Below, piece by piece: positions 60,993-64,000 of a stretch of 64,000 nt of DNA. Source of the DNA: Onchocerca volvulus (taxonomy: Eukaryota; Nematoda; Chromadorea; Rhabditida; Onchocercidae); NCBI GenBank assembly GCA_000499405.2, contig HG738138.1, forward strand, positions 24,563,687 through 24,627,686. The letters run 5' to 3'. How positions within the stretch are numbered: position 1 is the stretch's first letter; each line of letters opens with the position of its first letter. A program made the translations under genes and the position numbers. The notes beneath the pieces were generated by a model. The model was not told the DNA's origin. It ran no database searches and saw only the letters and a program-made list of their open reading frames with translations.

Positions 60993-61406
60993 ATAATTGA
61001 TATTGATGTCACAAATAAATTAATTACGTATGAAAAAAAAAACAGTTGATGTGCTTATTAATACATCGCCTATTGATCAATTAATCAAACATACTTATGT
61101 GAGAACTTGAATAACTGTTTATTACTTTAATATTTTGTGGAAACCATTTTCCACTAAATATTAAGTGAACAAGATTGGCTGCAAGAAAAATCAAAGTGTG
61201 AGGCTACATCTGATTATAAAATGTTTAACTACGGTATCAATATTGAGAAGCTTATTGAGTAAAGAATATCATTTCAGGATTTTTTTTTAGGTGTTTGTAA
61301 TAGGTATTGATTCTAATAAAATCGATGGATTGTATCGCAGAGCGATTCACTTGGCTTTATTTCCCAAAAAATACTGCACCATTTTATCGTGTTACTTTTT
61401 ACCACG
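60993..61406 (+). pseudogene. glf-1: UGM central exons, displaced and frameshifted
   Basis: Two exons. 60993-61098 (TTTTAG acceptor, TATGTGAG donor): IIDIDVTNKLITYEK then, after a one-base excess in a 10-A run, TVDVLINTSPIDQLIKHTY. 61291-61406 (TTTTAG acceptor, CACGGTATGG donor): FVIGIDSNKIDGLYRRAIHL then, after one extra A in a 6-A run, PKNTAPFYRVTFY. These correspond to the UGM segment that follows the RFG element and includes the family stretch WLYFPEDNCPFYRATIF, whose Arg binds the substrate pyrophosphate. This is exactly part of what is absent at 17525-17670. The intervening stretch 61180-61260 also has a protein-like frame that I cannot place. Downstream 61440-61525 resembles 18669-18755 beside the Helentron. 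Confidence 0.75.
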
Positions 61407-61539
61407 GTATGGTGAAATGACCTCAGATGATGAGAAATCCTAATTCCGATATCATTATTGCTTGGACTAAGGGATTAAATGTGATATAAAACCGGCAAAT
61501 GTCTTCTACAGCTTCATAAAATTATCGGTAAAACTGGGG

Positions 61540-63535
61540 TTATTTTATAAATATGATGGAATAATAAAAGTGTTTGTATAATAAAAATTTGTAACATTTC
61601 TCAGTCAGATGAATCATTTATCCATATCTTATGCTTTAGACTGATACAAAAGTCTTTGTTCTCTCATCTTCCAATCCACTAAAGATTGCATGCATTCTCT
61701 AATATATTATAAATCATGTTAATTGTCTGGAATGTTGTAAGGACTAAAACTTGTATGCATTGTTTAAAATTGTAAGCATTGTCTATCTCCTATCTTTTGT
61801 CCTGATAACCAATTCTTTTTTATAACATATCAAGTATTACCGATTATAAGACCAAGGATTATCGGCCAAAAAAAGTAAGCTTCTGTCGATCACCGTAATC
61901 AATAGTTAATCTCTTTCATCCATTTCGGTTCGCTTGATTTTATCTCACATTTTTTTACTGCATTATGAGTGCCTTCGAATTCTCTATTCCAATATTCAGA
62001 TAAAATCTGTGACGTAATTGCGATGAATAAAACTTTTCTTGCGTCAGACTTCATTAAAAACTAATTTGTCTGTACCAAATTCTAAACCCAGGCAAAAACT
62101 TTCTTTCCGAGGCAAACATAACAAAGTCTCAATTTCGCTTCTTGAGTCGCTATTAAACTTTGCATTTATAACTCAGTATGCTCATTGATTTCTTTTAGCT
62201 ATCTATTACAGATGGATTCTGTAAAAAAAAAATAAAAAATTGATATTGAAAAAAGAAAATCACTCTCTTATTTTGCAGTAAATTTTTTTAGCTTCTCGGT
62301 CAAAATTAATAGTCGAATTAATTCAAGCCAATCATCAAATCTTGTAATGCAGTAATTGTCGAGAATCCCGAAATACTTGAACTCAAATTTTGTTTTTTTT
62401 TATTCATCATTTATAAATGTATATATCTAAATTTAAAATTCGCTTCTAGACTCTCCTTTCCTTTCCTATCTTCTTAGCATAACTTTGTAAGCAACTGTCT
62501 TGCTCATACTGGAACGAGACAGTTGTATTGCATAACGATCAGTTATTACTGTAATGTATAACTGTTTATAACTGTTTTGGCAAAATTTCAACATTTTTAA
62601 CGCGGGTTGTAAATTTCAAATTAATCCTATAGTTTTCTTGTAAATCTTGGTCCATCGTTCTTCTTATGTGTTTTTTCTTGTTATATTATCGTTATCAAGT
62701 TATAATATGTCTAGCGCGTATTATTTCTTTAAATAAAGGTTTAATTACCCAAGTTTGAGGTCATCCAATCAATTCAATTCAACGCCACGCCAACACGACC
62801 AAACACAATACAACACAACCCCCTAGACACAACACACGGTGATATTAACTATTATCGGACATTACTCACCGACATACAGAAAAATTTCCACTACAGTAAT
62901 TGTTGTACTGAGATTTCTCAGGAATTATATGTGTTGATCAAATTACTCAGGAAAATTTATGCGAAAAATTAAATTTCGAAATAATAGAAAAACTGCTAAA
63001 GTGGAGTAAAAAAGATCTACACATGAAGAAGCATGAATAAAATGTTGGATATTGCTAATTCAGATTTGATAGTTCGGGATTAATTTCTGATTTTTCCAAA
63101 TTTATTGTGAATGCTTGATAATTTGTATAAACAATTGATAATTGATAATGTTGACAATTGCATTAAAAAACGAAGATCGGATGAATAATTTTGCAAATTT
63201 CTTCACAAATATTTTTTTGCTTTTGAAATTTAAAAATATCCTTTGCAGAATATTTCACTATTGATTTCTGCCTTTAGCTATAAAACAGAATTGATAAATT
63301 CATAAAGTTGATCAATTTTTTAAATTCCAAAATTTTTCAGATAAATTTAGCTCCGATGATTCAAAAAAAAAAATCATTCGATTTATTATCTTTATTTATA
63401 TTATCTGTAAAATTAAGACTCTTTTGATATTTTTAAGCGTCAGGTATAAGTGTCATTCAAATTTCCAAATATGAAAATATGACATAGCATTAAAAAAATG
63501 TCATTTGTGATTAATTTATCACATATAATTAAAAC
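61540..63535. other. No secure gene; possible retroelement remnant
   Basis: The minus strand at about 61900-62200 has a broken protein-like reading (LIATQEAKLRLCYVCLGKK, EYWNREFEGTHNAVKKC). At 62760-62835 there is a C/A-rich block (CAACGCCACGCCAACACGAC) unlike the surroundings. Both could belong to an old retroelement, but no paired LTRs, primer site or reverse transcriptase were found. Confidence 0.35.
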
Positions 63536-63539
63536 ATAC

Positions 63540-63638
63540 CTTGCTTTTTGCACATGAAATAACTGACTCGTTTGTTGCAGACAGTTTCATGTAGTGAACC
63601 TAATTCAACATTCATATCTTGCATCTTCATTTGATTAT
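63540..63638 (-). CDS. C-type lectin domain, C-terminal exon
   Basis: Minus-strand exon between TTTTACAG and a GTATGT donor, reading MNVELGSLHETVCNKRVSYF and MCKKQ. The G-x-LHET-x-CNxRxxYFxCKK pattern matches the end of C-type lectin-like domains, where the last two Cys pair. Because a donor follows, more residues come after it. It cannot be the continuation of the N-terminal half at 47.7-48.1 kb, since on the minus strand it lies upstream of it. Confidence 0.5.
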
Positions 63639-63639
63639 C

Positions 63640-64000
63640 TGTAAAATTAACTTATCTAACTAAACCTAAAAAAAATTATTCGTCCTACTTTCATGTTTTC
63701 GATTATGCCAACCGAAATTTGACATAATTGAGAACAATAAGTTATTTGCTTTTGCAATTATTTTTCAAATTATTTACTTCAAGACTTTTACAATTAGTAT
63801 GATTTTAAAATAATCATACAAAAAACTTTCTTCCTAAATCGACATTACGCAAATAATCACTGATCATTTTATTCTTATTTCAATTTTAATACCAATAAAT
63901 ATTAAAATTTAGTTCGTTATGTTGCCATTATTTCAAATATTCCCAAAAGTTTTTTAGATTATTTTAAAAATTTGTACTAGATTGCTGATAAACCTTTCAA
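63640..64000. other. No gene seen
   Basis: AT-rich sequence to the end of the window; it may be intron of the lectin gene. Confidence 0.4.

Noticed and set aside
62440..62880. Possible LTR or retroelement end with a C/A-rich tract
   Set aside because: No second LTR, primer-binding site or pol reading could be found.
1..64000. CRISPR arrays, operons, riboswitches or bacterial chromosome features
   Set aside because: None present; introns, splice sites and gene families show a eukaryotic nuclear sequence with only small bacterial fragments.

Overview
The window reads as nuclear DNA of a filarial-type nematode. It is very AT-rich, with small exons and AT-rich introns ending in TTTCAG or TTTTAG. 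It carries two genes of the nematode-specific ground-like (grl) family, a ZHP-type meiotic RING gene, an old mitochondrial cox2 copy that uses TGA for Trp (invertebrate mitochondrial code), and two bacterial pieces (a purL fragment and a DDE transposase remnant). Those bacterial pieces are what nuclear transfers from a Wolbachia endosymbiont would look like. The species cannot be named from sequence alone.

Layout. 0-14 kb: mostly gene-poor, with a 43-bp minisatellite, a Helentron-type non-autonomous element (9.5-10.2 kb) and two isolated exon-like blocks. 14.2-18.1 kb: a UDP-galactopyranose mutase (UGM) gene that lacks its central exons. 18.8-19.9 kb: the 3' part of a Helentron with a broken Pif1-type helicase. 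20.5-28.8 kb and 48.8-56.7 kb: two copies of a segmental duplication, each with one grl gene. 26.8-27.9 kb: a broken middle piece of BUB-1. 29.1-29.5 kb: the cox2 NUMT. 30.4-33.0 kb: a fairly intact N-terminal half of BUB-1. 36.5-39.6 kb: an inverted repeat of two further BUB-1 5' copies, with the purL fragment beside it at 39.9 kb. 43.0-45.4 kb (minus): a broken NOT3/CNOT3 copy. 46.3-47.5 kb: a rearranged second copy of Helentron helicase plus the UGM last exon. 47.7-48.1 kb (minus): half of a C-type lectin. 57.2-58.9 kb: an intact ZHP-like gene. 60.0-61.4 kb: the bacterial transposase remnant followed by the UGM central exons missing at 17.5 kb. 63.5 kb: a C-type lectin tail exon.

Only the two grl genes and the zhp gene look fully functional; the 30.4 kb BUB-1 N-terminal gene may be expressed. 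The rest is a mosaic of broken, duplicated, inverted and reordered host-gene pieces mixed with mobile, mitochondrial and bacterial DNA. This is the texture of a non-recombining or repeat-driven region, for example a Y-like or other degenerating segment. That interpretation is inference. Several gene pieces carry one-base frameshifts, two of them in A runs, so assembly error must be excluded before each is called dead.
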